Both the position numbers and the translations under genes were made by a program. Below the pieces are notes generated by a model. That model saw nothing but the letters and a program-made list of their open reading frames with translations, had not been told where the DNA came from and did not search any database. Positions 33,834 to 43,722 of a stretch of 64,000 nt of DNA are shown here, in pieces. The first letter of the stretch is position 1. Every line of letters starts with the position of its first letter. This DNA is from Fulvivirga marina (GTDB taxonomy: Bacteria > Bacteroidota > Bacteroidia > Cytophagales > Cyclobacteriaceae): NCBI RefSeq assembly GCF_016775155.1, contig NZ_JAEUGD010000043.1, forward strand, positions 62,001 to 126,000. Reading direction: 5' to 3'.

Positions 33834-36173
33834 CTACCTGGAAGGTAAAACTATTTTGAAGGTTGTTCCCACATTAACCTTACTTTCAACACTAATCTCT
33901 CCGCCAAGCTTGTTGATGGATTGTTTTACAATATACATGCCGAGACCAGACCCTTCAGACTTTTCAGTAGCTCGGTAAAACATATCAAATATTTTTTTAA
34001 TCTGACTTTTATGGATGCCAATACCATTGTCCTTAAATGTAATGACAAGCTCTGTAGGTTTAAAAACAGCATTAATTTTTAAGTAGCTATTGGCTTCTTC
34101 CGGGTTCACATACTTGTAGGCATTGGAAATAATGTTACTAACAATGATTTTTAGTCTGAGAGGGTCACTTTTAAATGATTTTTTTTCTCCTTCAATGGTT
34201 AAAGTAGTTTTTACCCGTTTGAAACTCTCAAGGTACTCAAGGTCATTAATGCAGTTTTCAATAAGCGTTCTAAGTTCGAAAGACTCCATTTTTACTTCAG
34301 AACGGCTGGCTTTGGCATAGTTAAGCATCGAGCAAACAAATTCGTCGAGCTTCAATATACTCTTCTCTATCCTGCTAAGGTATTCAGCCTGATGCTCTTG
34401 GTCTTCATCAATTTTGGCAATGTTAACCAGTCCCAGAATTGAAGTTAGAGGAGACCGTAAATCGTGAGAAGTTTTGTAAACTAGTTGGTCAAGCTCAAAA
34501 TTTCTATCAGATAACTCACGCAGTGCCACATTAAGTTCTTCTTCTCTACTTGCCAATGCTAGGTTTTGTTTCCTCAGCTCCTCATTGAGTTTAGTCAGTT
34601 TATCTTCGGCCATTTTTATTTCGGTGATGTCTCTAACCGCACCGTCAAAAATGTCATCCCCTCCAGGACCTTTGGTATGAGAACAACTATATAACCCCCA
34701 AAAAGTATCTCCATTTTTCTTAACAAGTTCAACTTCTTTATTACGAACAAAGCCTACCTTACGAATAGACTCAATGATCTGGTTGCGTGCGCTTTCTTTA
34801 GCGTAAAGTAAATTGGGGTCAATCTTAAGTACCTCTTCTTCTGAGTCATATCCAAATATTTCCACAAATGCCTCATTGGCGAAAACAATACCTCCATTGA
34901 CTGAGGTTCGGAATATACCTTCGGTAATGTTCTGGCTGATTGAGGTAAGTAGCTGTTCATTCTGCCTAGACTTTTCTTCGGCTATTTTTTGTTTGGTGAT
35001 ATCTCTAATTGCTCCATCAAAATAGGTCTGATTGTTTTCACCTTTGATAAGAGAGGAGCTCATTAGCCCCCAAAATATAGAACCATCCTTTCTCTTGAAT
35101 TTTACCTCAATGTTATTGATGCTTTTTTTGCTTAATAGCAGCTTATGAATTTCTTTTCGCTTGTCTCCAGAGGCATATAGTTTGGATGAGTGGACTTTAT
35201 TTAGTGATTCAAGCGAGTCGAAGCCAAACATTTTCAGGAATGCCTGGTTGACATATTTGAAACTTCCGGTTGGTATACTTCGGTAGATACCCTCGTTTAT
35301 GTTTTGGTTGATTCCTTCTAACAATTGGCTAGTTTCACGAGCCCTGTCTTCTGCCAGCTTTTGCTTGGTTATATCCCTAAAATTGGATACAATACCTCTT
35401 ACTTCAGGCTTGTTAAGAAGGTTGGTAAGTGTGGCGTCAGACCATAAATAATGTCCGTCGGCATGTCTAAGTCTAAATCTGTAATTCAAACTTTGTCCAG
35501 GCTTTGACAGTATACTCGTAAATGCTTCGCGGGATATGAGCAAGTCATCTGGGTGTATAAAGTCTGTACCCTTTTTTCCGTAAATTTCATTTTCTGTAAA
35601 GCCGGCAATATTTAGTACCGACGGGCTGGCATAAATAATGGTGCCCTCTGAATTGTATAGTACTATTCCCTCGTAGGCATTTTCTATCAGGGCTCTGAAT
35701 TTTTTCTCCCGTGATGTTAGTCTTATTTCATAGCTCTTTTTTTCGGTGATGTCATTAGAGGCATATAGCAAGTGCGTACATTTCCCTTTTTTATTTGTAA
35801 TTGGGGTAATGGATGAGGAATAATACCTGGTAGTACCTTTAAATTCGAATTCTTCTATAAAGATATTGGTTTCACAAGTTTTAAGTACCTCCTTATACTT
35901 GTTTAGCACTATTTGGGCTTTAGGTTTGCTATACTCGTACTCTTCATACATTACTTCGGTGATGCTTCTTCCAAGGAATGTTTTAGTTGTTATTTTTGGA
36001 TTAAATGATTTTGCTGCTTCCAGGTAAGATGGGTTGACGGATAGTATTACGAGTTCATCATTATTATTTACCTCCAATAAACAAAACAGGTCTGAGGTGT
36101 TTTGAAAAATTAGCGATAGGTAGCTATTTTCCGCATCAAGCTCATCGTTATAGTTCTTTTTAGAGGGTCTCAT
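33834..36173 (-). CDS. Multi-PAS sensor histidine kinase (779 aa)
   Basis: A soluble 779-residue kinase without membrane segments. Four PAS domains follow each other (about residues 15-145, 155-275, 285-400, 405-525), each ending in a PAC-like DIT[EK]-K motif. Then comes a short coiled coil, a HisKA domain with the phosphoacceptor His570 in TSHDLRSPLTSILG, and HATPase_c with the N box (IVSNIISNAYKY), G1 (DNGIGI) and G2 (GSGLGMYIV). All catalytic boxes are present. PAS3 and PAS4 resemble each other closely (SLI/CSHTKG, FWGL, DITK/DITE) and look duplicated. No receiver domain or response-regulator gene is adjacent, so the partner is unknown. Confidence 0.92.
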   Translation of the reverse strand: MRPSKKNYNDELDAENSYLSLIFQNTSDLFCLLEVNNNDELVILSVNPSYLEAAKSFNPKITTKTFLGRSITEVMYEEYEYSKPKAQIVLNKYKEVLKTCETNIFIEEFEFKGTTRYYSSSITPITNKKGKCTHLLYASNDITEKKSYEIRLTSREKKFRALIENAYEGIVLYNSEGTIIYASPSVLNIAGFTENEIYGKKGTDFIHPDDLLISREAFTSILSKPGQSLNYRFRLRHADGHYLWSDATLTNLLNKPEVRGIVSNFRDITKQKLAEDRARETSQLLEGINQNINEGIYRSIPTGSFKYVNQAFLKMFGFDSLESLNKVHSSKLYASGDKRKEIHKLLLSKKSINNIEVKFKRKDGSIFWGLMSSSLIKGENNQTYFDGAIRDITKQKIAEEKSRQNEQLLTSISQNITEGIFRTSVNGGIVFANEAFVEIFGYDSEEEVLKIDPNLLYAKESARNQIIESIRKVGFVRNKEVELVKKNGDTFWGLYSCSHTKGPGGDDIFDGAVRDITEIKMAEDKLTKLNEELRKQNLALASREEELNVALRELSDRNFELDQLVYKTSHDLRSPLTSILGLVNIAKIDEDQEHQAEYLSRIEKSILKLDEFVCSMLNYAKASRSEVKMESFELRTLIENCINDLEYLESFKRVKTTLTIEGEKKSFKSDPLRLKIIVSNIISNAYKYVNPEEANSYLKINAVFKPTELVITFKDNGIGIHKSQIKKIFDMFYRATEKSEGSGLGMYIVKQSINKLGGEISVESKVNVGTTFKIVLPSR

Positions 36174-36254
36174 TTAGCACATTACCACATAATTATCCAA
36201 ATTGGACTTATCAATATACAAGTAAAATTGCTAAAATTAAAGATTGCGGGTGCC

Positions 36255-37361
36255 TTAAATCGAGAGGCCTAAACCAAATTCTACCATATCAGCAGTACGG
36301 CTATGTGCTTTAAGTGTGACCTGAGGGAAAAAGTTGGGTGCTAACTTGTATTTAAACCCATAGCGTTGATACCAGCTTGACGCATAATAATCCTGAGGTT
36401 TATAAACATAAAAGCCTCCCTGTAGTATCACCATCATTTTACCGAGCATCAGCTCGGATCCAACAGTGAGTGCCAACTGCCTTCCGTCGTCCTCCAGAGT
36501 GCTTTCAGCTATTCCATGTTGTTCATTATAAACAGCCCATGACTTTTTTACCGATTCATCGGAATATAAAAAACCATCCATACCCAAAAGAATAGTATTA
36601 TATTTGGTTATTTGCCTGCTTGTATACAGACTTGCACTGTAGGCCTTGTGCTTTGTGTCTTCTCTTAACACCTCTCTCCAGGCTGTACCTCCAAAAATGT
36701 TTATATGCCACTTTCTGTCAATGGATTTTAATGTGTCTTTTTCAAATCTTATTTTCTGTGGGTTAGGCACATAACGCAGGCCAATACCTGCTATGGGAAA
36801 GTTCATGCCATTATTGGGCATGTTTAATTTGCCGTTTGAGTAGTGGCGAAAAGCAAGGTTGATATTGAAATAATATTGATCACTTATTTTAATTTCATGG
36901 TGAACAGTGCCCCTGAGCACATAGCTTATTTTACTGCTTATGGCTTTATTTTCTGGGTTTGTGCTGGCTTCAAAAGTACGGGTAGAATATACAAAGCCAG
37001 TACCAATATTGAGCCTCCACTGATTTTTTCGATGATTATTCGTCGTTACATCCAAATAGCTGGCTAGGGAATAAACACTTCCCAACTCCTGAGGCAATCC
37101 ATAGTTAAAATATGATGCAGCGAAGCCCACGTGTGGGTAATTGAAGAGCTTCTCCCAGCGGCGATTTCCATTTGTTATTTTGGCTGCATACAGCTCAAGC
37201 CCATAGAGGTTTGACATTTGTAATTTTGGCATATCTTCTTTATACCTCAGTACGCCGCCATAGTGGGTGTTGACTCCAAAGGACCAGGAAGGCTTTTGTT
37301 GGGCGAAAAGGTTCTGGTTAAAAAATAAAGCAGCTATGACTATGGTAAGTAAATATCTCAT
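36255..37361 (-). CDS. PagL-like lipid A deacylase (acyloxyacyl hydrolase family)
   Basis: A 368-residue outer-membrane protein with a signal peptide (cleavage near LFAQ). The FRHYSNG motif holds the PagL-type His173 and Ser175, and the following MPNNGMNFP with an upstream Tyr/Phe-rich strand pattern supports a beta-barrel. PagL removes an acyl chain from lipid A; enzymes in Bacteroidota are usually longer (300-400 residues), as here. The C-terminal half (about 200-368) adds further strands. The gene begins seven bases after a PLP-enzyme gene on the same strand, suggesting cotranscription, although no metabolic link is obvious. Confidence 0.8.
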   Translation of the reverse strand: MRYLLTIVIAALFFNQNLFAQQKPSWSFGVNTHYGGVLRYKEDMPKLQMSNLYGLELYAAKITNGNRRWEKLFNYPHVGFAASYFNYGLPQELGSVYSLASYLDVTTNNHRKNQWRLNIGTGFVYSTRTFEASTNPENKAISSKISYVLRGTVHHEIKISDQYYFNINLAFRHYSNGKLNMPNNGMNFPIAGIGLRYVPNPQKIRFEKDTLKSIDRKWHINIFGGTAWREVLREDTKHKAYSASLYTSRQITKYNTILLGMDGFLYSDESVKKSWAVYNEQHGIAESTLEDDGRQLALTVGSELMLGKMMVILQGGFYVYKPQDYYASSWYQRYGFKYKLAPNFFPQVTLKAHSRTADMVEFGLGLSI

Positions 37362-37368
37362 AGGTTTG

Positions 37369-38535
37369 TTAAAGTATTTGACGTAAAGCAGCAGTCAGAT
37401 CATCTACTTCCTGCTCTGTGTTATAGTAATGTACTGATGCCCTGACCACCTCTTCTAAATTTCTATCGCTCATATCTAACAAAGTACTATTTTTAGGAGA
37501 TACGATAGTGTTGAAGCCTTTAGCATTTAGTGCTTCCTGTAATTGTGAAGCTTTCATTGAGGAAGTGAAAGTGACTATTCCTGATTGTATAGAGCCGATA
37601 TCTTTTATGGCTACGGTTTCTATTTTTTCCAATTCGCTGCGCAAATACCTTGAAAGCTCGACCACACGCTTCCAGATGTTATCAATGCCCAAAATATTAA
37701 CTTCCTTCAGGGCCTGTGTAAGTCCCATTTTGGCCGCTACATTAGATTCCCAGGTTTCAAATATTCTTGCATCGGTTCTCTTTTCGTAGATATTATCTTT
37801 TATCCAGTTGGCCGAATGCAGATCAAGGTTTGAGGGAATGCATGATTTTAAAATTTCTTTATTTGCATATAAAAAGCCGGTGCCACGAGGCCCTCGCAGA
37901 TATTTACGGCCTGTAGCAGATAAAAAATGGCACCCTATCTTGTGCACATCTATTGGGTACTGTCCAATAGACTGGCAGGCATCCAGCAGGTACAAAATAT
38001 TATATTTTCTTGCCAGCTCTCCTACTTTTTCTGCAGGGTTTACCAGGCCGCTATTTGTAGGTAAATGCGTAATAGAAATAAGTTTTACACTTTCGTCAAT
38101 GCTTTCTTCCAGCTTTTTGAGGTCAATTTCCCCCGAACCATCAGATGGGACTACTTTGATGTTGATACCTTGTTTCTCTTTTTGGTATAAATAGGAGATA
38201 AAGTTGCTGGCATATTCAGCTTTTGTGGTAAGTATGGTATCTCCTTTTTCCATAGGAATTGAGAAAAAGGCCCTTTGCCATGCAACGGTAGCACTTTCCG
38301 TAAACGCTATTTCTTCCGGGCTTGCATGTATGAGCTTAGCAGCCTCACTGTAAAATTCCTCAAGCCGAGACTCATATTTTGATGCTGTTTCATATCCCCC
38401 GTATTGAGCTTCTTCTTTCAAATAATCTATTTGAGCAGCTAATACTTGCTGGCTGACCAAGGAAGCACCAGCACTATTGAAATGAACAACATGCGTAACT
38501 CCCGGAGTATTTTGACGAATAGTCTGGATATCCAT
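37369..38535 (-). CDS. Class V-fold PLP-dependent aminotransferase/desulfurase-like enzyme
   Basis: A 388-residue fold-type I PLP enzyme. The Schiff-base lysine is K211 in SATGRKYLRGPRGTG, with D185 in LLDACQSIGQ stacking the cofactor nitrogen and Q188 nearby. The NSAGASLVSQQ start and ITHLPTNSGLVNP segment are typical of the cysteine desulfurase/selenocysteine lyase-like group, but no reactive-cysteine loop of SufS is seen in its usual C-terminal place, so the substrate is open. It precedes the PagL-like gene by seven bases. Confidence 0.85.
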   Translation of the reverse strand: MDIQTIRQNTPGVTHVVHFNSAGASLVSQQVLAAQIDYLKEEAQYGGYETASKYESRLEEFYSEAAKLIHASPEEIAFTESATVAWQRAFFSIPMEKGDTILTTKAEYASNFISYLYQKEKQGINIKVVPSDGSGEIDLKKLEESIDESVKLISITHLPTNSGLVNPAEKVGELARKYNILYLLDACQSIGQYPIDVHKIGCHFLSATGRKYLRGPRGTGFLYANKEILKSCIPSNLDLHSANWIKDNIYEKRTDARIFETWESNVAAKMGLTQALKEVNILGIDNIWKRVVELSRYLRSELEKIETVAIKDIGSIQSGIVTFTSSMKASQLQEALNAKGFNTIVSPKNSTLLDMSDRNLEEVVRASVHYYNTEQEVDDLTAALRQIL

Positions 38536-38588
38536 TTTGAAAAAGTTTTATAAAGTATGATGATTATTAACCGCTGACAATTTAATCC

Positions 38589-39368
38589 TTAAAGAGCGGG
38601 TTTGTCAAAAGAAGTGAATACTTCATCAGGCAAAACCTGAAAGACCCTGACGTTATGGGGTCCCTTGCCGTCAGACCGGTCAGCAGATAATAGAACTTTG
38701 TCATATTCCTTGTAATTGTCCCATGGCCATATTGCTGAAGGGGTTTTCTGGTTTGCCTCTTTAAAATAAGCCCATTGTTTAACCAGGTGATCGGCTTTGT
38801 CTACATAAATTTCGTATTTGTTATTTGGGGTTGAGCCTACATTTTCAAAAGTTAGTGTAAGTACATCAGCTACTATGCCCGATGCAGTGGTATCTTCCCT
38901 GCTATATTTCAAAGTAACACCACTATCCTTTAGTTTGAAAGGCATTACCAGCCAGTAGGAATCATTGATCCAGATATCTTTTGCTCGCTTTAAGTAAAAT
39001 TGAAGAGAGTCCGGGTTGGTTATTTCGCTACTGTCTTTGATGATCTTCCCTTCCAGGGTATTGATATTGACAAGGTATGATGTTTTTCTGGAGGGGACGT
39101 CTATTCTTACTCTGCCGGTATATTTATCCCATATGAGATCTCTGGCACCAAAGAAATTCCACGCAATGTAACGGATCTCATCATAATTTTTCCTGCCACC
39201 CATGGCTGCCATTACGCTATCTGCCAGGCTAATTGCTTCTTGGTCAGAACCCGTTTCATTAAAACCTTCAGCAGCGGGATTCGGGTCCGTTTGCTGTTCT
39301 GCTTGCTTTTTCGGGGAGGTGCAACCGAATGTTATGGCCAACAAGGCTAAGAATACAAATTTCTTCAT
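38589..39368 (-). CDS. Predicted lipoprotein, LolA-like fold suspected
   Basis: A 259-residue protein with a lipobox (MKKFVFLALLAITFGC) and a Gln/Pro/Glu-rich spacer. The mature part contains MAAMGGRKNYDEIRYIAWNFFG and alternating strands, as in Bacteroidota outer-membrane lipoproteins of LolA/LolB-like shape; the family assignment is by eye. Its ATG overlaps the stop of the propeller-sensor gene as ATGA (39365-39368), so the two are translationally coupled. It may work with that sensor, e.g. as a ligand-binding or outer-membrane partner (inference). Confidence 0.65.
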   Translation of the reverse strand: MKKFVFLALLAITFGCTSPKKQAEQQTDPNPAAEGFNETGSDQEAISLADSVMAAMGGRKNYDEIRYIAWNFFGARDLIWDKYTGRVRIDVPSRKTSYLVNINTLEGKIIKDSSEITNPDSLQFYLKRAKDIWINDSYWLVMPFKLKDSGVTLKYSREDTTASGIVADVLTLTFENVGSTPNNKYEIYVDKADHLVKQWAYFKEANQKTPSAIWPWDNYKEYDKVLLSADRSDGKGPHNVRVFQVLPDEVFTSFDKPAL

Positions 39369-42052
39369 TTAGTTTTTGGGTTCACTTGTTTGTTTCTGAT
39401 TTTGATTACGTCTGAGACTTTTACATTATTTCCTTTAAAAATGTATTTGCGCAAAACACCTTCAAAAGGTAAAATTATCAAGGCAATTAACACCTGCATT
39501 ATAAAATCAAGAACCGGAGAACTCTGTGAGCCAAACTCATTTTCAGCAACGGTTTGAATAAACTCGATAATTATAATTAATGTGAGCACTGCCAGCAATT
39601 TGCTAACCAGTCGATATTTATTATCTAACTTCTTAAGTTTTACCGAAATAAACAAAAGAAGGGCCAGCGCTAAAAATTCAAGAGCATAAAACCATGCCCT
39701 CTTCCAATATGGGGGAATAACTTTGAAGGTTACCGGAGCGGCTTGATTAATCCTTCCTAAAGTGTTTCTCGATTTAACTCTAAGTGTATATTCTCCTTCA
39801 GGCAAATACGGAAAATTAATTTCATTATAGTTGGAAGACCATTCAGACCATTGAGTATTGAGGCCATCAAGTTTATAAGAATATTGAATATCCAACACTC
39901 CTGAATACTCTGGCTGAACAAATTCAAAGATCAGGTTACTGTTTTGTTGGTCAAATACCAACTTAGGTGACGGGGGCAGTACATCGGAGTTTGTTCTAAT
40001 ATCTTTCAGATAAAGCTCATACCCATTTGGGATGGCACTTTGGTTAGGATCGGTGAGTTTGTAGAGATCATTGTTATCTGTTATTACCCAGTAATCTTCG
40101 CTGTTATCAGCAGTGATGTAATTTATATTTTTAAAAAGGCTAAGCAGATTTAGTTTGTGCGATGTTTTTTCCTGAGCCAAAGTTGACCACTTCTGGTCTG
40201 TATGTATCCAAACCTTTCCATCAGCTCCAGCCAGATATCTGTCTACATTGGAAGTACTCTTTATTTTTACTAGTGATTTATCAGATTCCCTGGCCGTATA
40301 AATGCCTGATTCGTTAATGAATAATATGCTGTCGCCAGAAGCCGCACCATAAGTTTCATAGAAGTATGGGTTTTCTATATGGTATTCGTCCATCTCTGTG
40401 ATCTGATCACCCCGGAGTTTTATCCAATATAAGTCGTTAGTGCTGCAAAACCAGATACGATTTTGATGGTCCTCAAAAATATGTTGAACATAATCTTTAT
40501 AATCACCAAAAACCTCTAATTCAGGTAACCCTTCTGATGAGTAATCGAAAACTTTCAGTTCATCGGTATATGTGCTCGTAAATATTTTACCATGATTTTT
40601 AGAAATATAAAAATATCGTATAGGAAGTTTGGAGATGGGAACTGCCTCGCCATTAGTGATTTCAAATAGCCCGTCAAGCCCTCCACAAAATAATCGGTTG
40701 CCAACAGAAGTAAATTGGAAAGTTTTTGATTCTATGCCCTCAATCTTTTGGAATTTATATTTGATAGATTGAAGCTCACGCTTAATCTGGGCCTGAAATA
40801 CAGGAGAGCTACTCTTTTCCGATTTTTTCGAAGACTTGATATCATTATCCTTTCTATCCCGGTCTCTTTTTAAGAAAGAGAAAATACCTCTACTTTTGCT
40901 ATCTGGTTCTTCTGTAGCTACTTCAACCTCTTTGTTTGGTGCTTCGGGCACCTCAACATAATGAACGGTCTCGTTATAATTCCTGACTTCATCAAGAAAA
41001 TAAACCCCCAAACTCGTGCCCACATACAGCTTCCCTTTATGGTTTCTAGCGGATAACATTTTACCATTCAAGCCAGGGTAGCGGTTGAAGTTCTTAAAAG
41101 GGAATGCAGGGGAAATTCTGGTTAGGCCAACAGCATGAGCAGCCCAAATACCAAAGTTTTGGTCAATTGAAAGTGCAAAAATCTCATCATCAGGAAGTCC
41201 GGTTTGATAGTTAATGATCTCTTTAATTTCTCCTTTGACAGGGTCTATAAACACTATCCCACCTTTTAAGGTAGAAATGGCGGCTAAAGAGTCACTAAAC
41301 CAAATTCCCTCCTGAATGCCACTTTCTGCCAAGTACCCCTGGTCATTACTAATTTTTATGGGCTTTAGTTTGTTTTGGCTATATAAATACAACTTGTGCT
41401 CTACGGTGCTAATTAGGTGATTTTTACCACCAGGTCCGGTACAAATGAAGTTGGGTTCCAGGTTTTTAATGGCTTGGTTTGTAGGGTTCATCAGTTTTGT
41501 GCCCTCAATTCTTTGCATGCCACTGTTAGTGGTCGTCACATAAACATTGCCCTCGAAAGAGAGGAGGTTGATCAGTTTACCGCTATACCTGGGAGAGATT
41601 TTGGTTGAATTGCCATTTTCAATATTGTAAACAAAAATGTGCGTTTCATTGATGGCATACAGGCTGTTTCCTTGAATAAGTATAGTAAAGATATCCTTGG
41701 CTTCTGGTAGTGGATCAGAAAGGGAAACGTAGGATAAGTCGAAGTTTGCATCTCGGTTCAATTGCCCAAAACCATTTCTTCCCCCGGCATAAATAACATT
41801 ATCCTTACTGATAGCAAGACTGAATATAGCAGAGGGTGTTTTTGAAAAATCCCAATTTTTGCCATCGAAAGTAAGTATCCCTGCTCTATTTGCAATACAT
41901 ATGATGCCTCGATGATCCTGAACGATATCAAAATTAACATTATCGACTCGGCTACCTGTTGGGGAATAATGTGTAAGATAGAAATCTCCATCCTGTGCTT
42001 CACAAAATATGAACAGGGGCAATAAGAGTTGAATCAGAAAGAACTTTTTCAC
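39365..42052 (-). CDS. Two-component-type propeller + Y_Y_Y sensor without kinase
   Basis: An 895-residue exported protein starting with GTG at 42052 and a signal peptide (MKKFFLIQLLLPLFIFCEAQ). Most of it is beta-propeller repeats of the two-component-regulator type (for example IVQDHRGIICIANRAGILTFDGKNWDF, IFEDHQNRIWFCSTNDLYWIKL). A charged, probably disordered insert occupies about residues 355-425 (KSSKKSEKSSSP). A Y_Y_Y domain (YSYKLDGLNTQWSEWS) precedes three C-terminal membrane segments (about 795-880). Hybrid two-component sensors have this N-terminal layout and then a kinase; here the protein ends after the membrane part. Signal output must go through another partner, possibly via the coupled lipoprotein gene. 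Confidence 0.85.
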   Translation of the reverse strand: MKKFFLIQLLLPLFIFCEAQDGDFYLTHYSPTGSRVDNVNFDIVQDHRGIICIANRAGILTFDGKNWDFSKTPSAIFSLAISKDNVIYAGGRNGFGQLNRDANFDLSYVSLSDPLPEAKDIFTILIQGNSLYAINETHIFVYNIENGNSTKISPRYSGKLINLLSFEGNVYVTTTNSGMQRIEGTKLMNPTNQAIKNLEPNFICTGPGGKNHLISTVEHKLYLYSQNKLKPIKISNDQGYLAESGIQEGIWFSDSLAAISTLKGGIVFIDPVKGEIKEIINYQTGLPDDEIFALSIDQNFGIWAAHAVGLTRISPAFPFKNFNRYPGLNGKMLSARNHKGKLYVGTSLGVYFLDEVRNYNETVHYVEVPEAPNKEVEVATEEPDSKSRGIFSFLKRDRDRKDNDIKSSKKSEKSSSPVFQAQIKRELQSIKYKFQKIEGIESKTFQFTSVGNRLFCGGLDGLFEITNGEAVPISKLPIRYFYISKNHGKIFTSTYTDELKVFDYSSEGLPELEVFGDYKDYVQHIFEDHQNRIWFCSTNDLYWIKLRGDQITEMDEYHIENPYFYETYGAASGDSILFINESGIYTARESDKSLVKIKSTSNVDRYLAGADGKVWIHTDQKWSTLAQEKTSHKLNLLSLFKNINYITADNSEDYWVITDNNDLYKLTDPNQSAIPNGYELYLKDIRTNSDVLPPSPKLVFDQQNSNLIFEFVQPEYSGVLDIQYSYKLDGLNTQWSEWSSNYNEINFPYLPEGEYTLRVKSRNTLGRINQAAPVTFKVIPPYWKRAWFYALEFLALALLLFISVKLKKLDNKYRLVSKLLAVLTLIIIIEFIQTVAENEFGSQSSPVLDFIMQVLIALIILPFEGVLRKYIFKGNNVKVSDVIKIRNKQVNPKTK

Positions 42053-42108
42053 GGCCGCACCTATAGTTTACCCTAAAGTACTGAAAGAATATGGATTAAT
42101 TCAAATAA

Positions 42109-42137
42109 AAAGCCCCGAAGAGGTTCTTCAGGGCTTT
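42109..42137 (-). terminator. Rho-independent terminator of gdhA
   Basis: Arms AAAGCCC (42109-42115) and GGGCTTT (42131-42137) pair, an A-C mismatch follows, and GAAG/CTTC closes a five-base loop. It lies 22 bases after the gdhA stop on the - strand and is followed by TTTATTTG. Confidence 0.75.
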
Positions 42138-42158
42138 CAATATATTATTTTTTTAACC

Positions 42159-43505
42159 TTATACTATTCCCTGTGCAATCATAGCATCAGCTACTTTAGT
42201 GAAGCCGGCAATATTTGCTCCCACCATATAGTTGCCTTCAAACCCATAATGTCTTGCTGCTATAAGTGAAGTATCATGAATTTCCTTCATTATTTTTTGT
42301 AATCTATGATCCACTTCTTCGGCAGGCCAATACGAGCCCAGGTAGTTTTGCATCATTTCAATACCCGATGTTGCAACACCTCCTGCATTAGAAGCCTTTC
42401 CTGGAGAATACAACACTCCATTATCTATTACAATGTTAATGGCTTCAATAGTTAACGGCATGTTGGCTCCTTCACCAATGAGTTGTACCCCATTTTTAAC
42501 CATGTTTTGCGCGTCTTTAGCATTTACCTCGTTTTGGGTCGCACATGGGAAAGCACAGTCGGCTTTAATATCCCATAATGGGTTAGATGCACCATTAGTG
42601 TCTTTGGTATATTTTGCTGTCTTGTATTTATCAGCATATTCATGGATACGACCTCTTTTGTTATTTTTCAGGTCTTTTATAAACTCTAGTTTTTCATGAG
42701 TTATACCCTCTTCATCATAAATAAAGCCTGAAGAATCTGAAGCAGTAACAGGTTTGCCCCCCATGTGTAATATCTTTTCTATGGCATATTGAGCTACGTT
42801 ACCAGAACCAGATATGAGGCAGACTTTCCCTTTAATACTATCACTCAGGCGGTTCAGCATATTCTCGGCAAAATACACCAAGCCATAACCTGTTGCTTCA
42901 GTTCTCATTAAACTACCACCCCAACCGACTCCTTTTCCGGTGAGTACACCAGTGAAGTCATTACTTAGTTTTTTGTGCATACCAAACATATAGCCAATTT
43001 CTCTTCCTCCTACGCCGATATCACCAGCCGGTACGTCAGTTCTATGGCCTACATGTTTGGTCAGTTCAGCAAAGAAGTTTTGACAAAACCTCATTACTTC
43101 ATTTTCAGATTTGCCTTTAGGGTCGAAATCAGAGCCCCCTTTACCTCCGCCCATGGGGAGGCCGGTCAGCGCGTTTTTAAATACTTGTTCGAAAGCAAGA
43201 AACTTGAGTATTCCGGGGTAAACCGAGGGGTGAAACCTCAAACCTCCTTTGTAAGGACCTATGGCGCTATTCATTTGTACCCGGTAGCCTCTGTTAACCT
43301 GAATTTCACCCTTGTCATCCATCCAGGTGACCCTAAACGATACAATACGTTCAGGCTCAAGCATTCTTTCCAGGATTTTATGTTTCCTGTATTCTGGGTT
43401 TTTGTCCAGAACCGGTTTTACCGATTCTATTATTTCTTCGGCAGCCTGGTGAAATTCTGGTTCTCCGGGGTTGCGTTCTTTTACAATATTGAGTAATTCT
43501 GACAT
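42159..43505 (-). CDS. gdhA: NADP-type glutamate dehydrogenase
   Basis: A 448-residue hexameric-type glutamate dehydrogenase that makes glutamate from 2-oxoglutarate and ammonium. Substrate-binding region: GGLRFHPSV and the catalytic Lys in GLPMGGGKGGSDFDP. The aspartate region PAGDIGVGGREIGYM and Rossmann loop ISGSGNVAQYA follow. Length and FHQAAEEIIESVKPVL N-terminus fit the NADP-specific group. It is monocistronic with its own terminator. An imperfect promoter (TTTG, 18 bases, TATATTTA, at 43556-43527 on the - strand) ends 22 bases before the ATG. Confidence 0.93.
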   Translation of the reverse strand: MSELLNIVKERNPGEPEFHQAAEEIIESVKPVLDKNPEYRKHKILERMLEPERIVSFRVTWMDDKGEIQVNRGYRVQMNSAIGPYKGGLRFHPSVYPGILKFLAFEQVFKNALTGLPMGGGKGGSDFDPKGKSENEVMRFCQNFFAELTKHVGHRTDVPAGDIGVGGREIGYMFGMHKKLSNDFTGVLTGKGVGWGGSLMRTEATGYGLVYFAENMLNRLSDSIKGKVCLISGSGNVAQYAIEKILHMGGKPVTASDSSGFIYDEEGITHEKLEFIKDLKNNKRGRIHEYADKYKTAKYTKDTNGASNPLWDIKADCAFPCATQNEVNAKDAQNMVKNGVQLIGEGANMPLTIEAINIVIDNGVLYSPGKASNAGGVATSGIEMMQNYLGSYWPAEEVDHRLQKIMKEIHDTSLIAARHYGFEGNYMVGANIAGFTKVADAMIAQGIV

Positions 43506-43722
43506 GGATTAAGTTTAATTATTTCTTAAATATAGTATAACTATGCTTAATGCAAACGTTTTCTGAGCCATCTTTTGATTGCCTTTGGTATTAAGATGTA
43601 TGGTATTTATCTATTGCTCTCACTGATTATAAAAGAGAGATTTTGAACAGGTAATCATAACAAAAACTCTTGTATATAAAAGTGATTGTATGCCTACACG
43701 TAGAATTAGCAGATGGGGTTTA

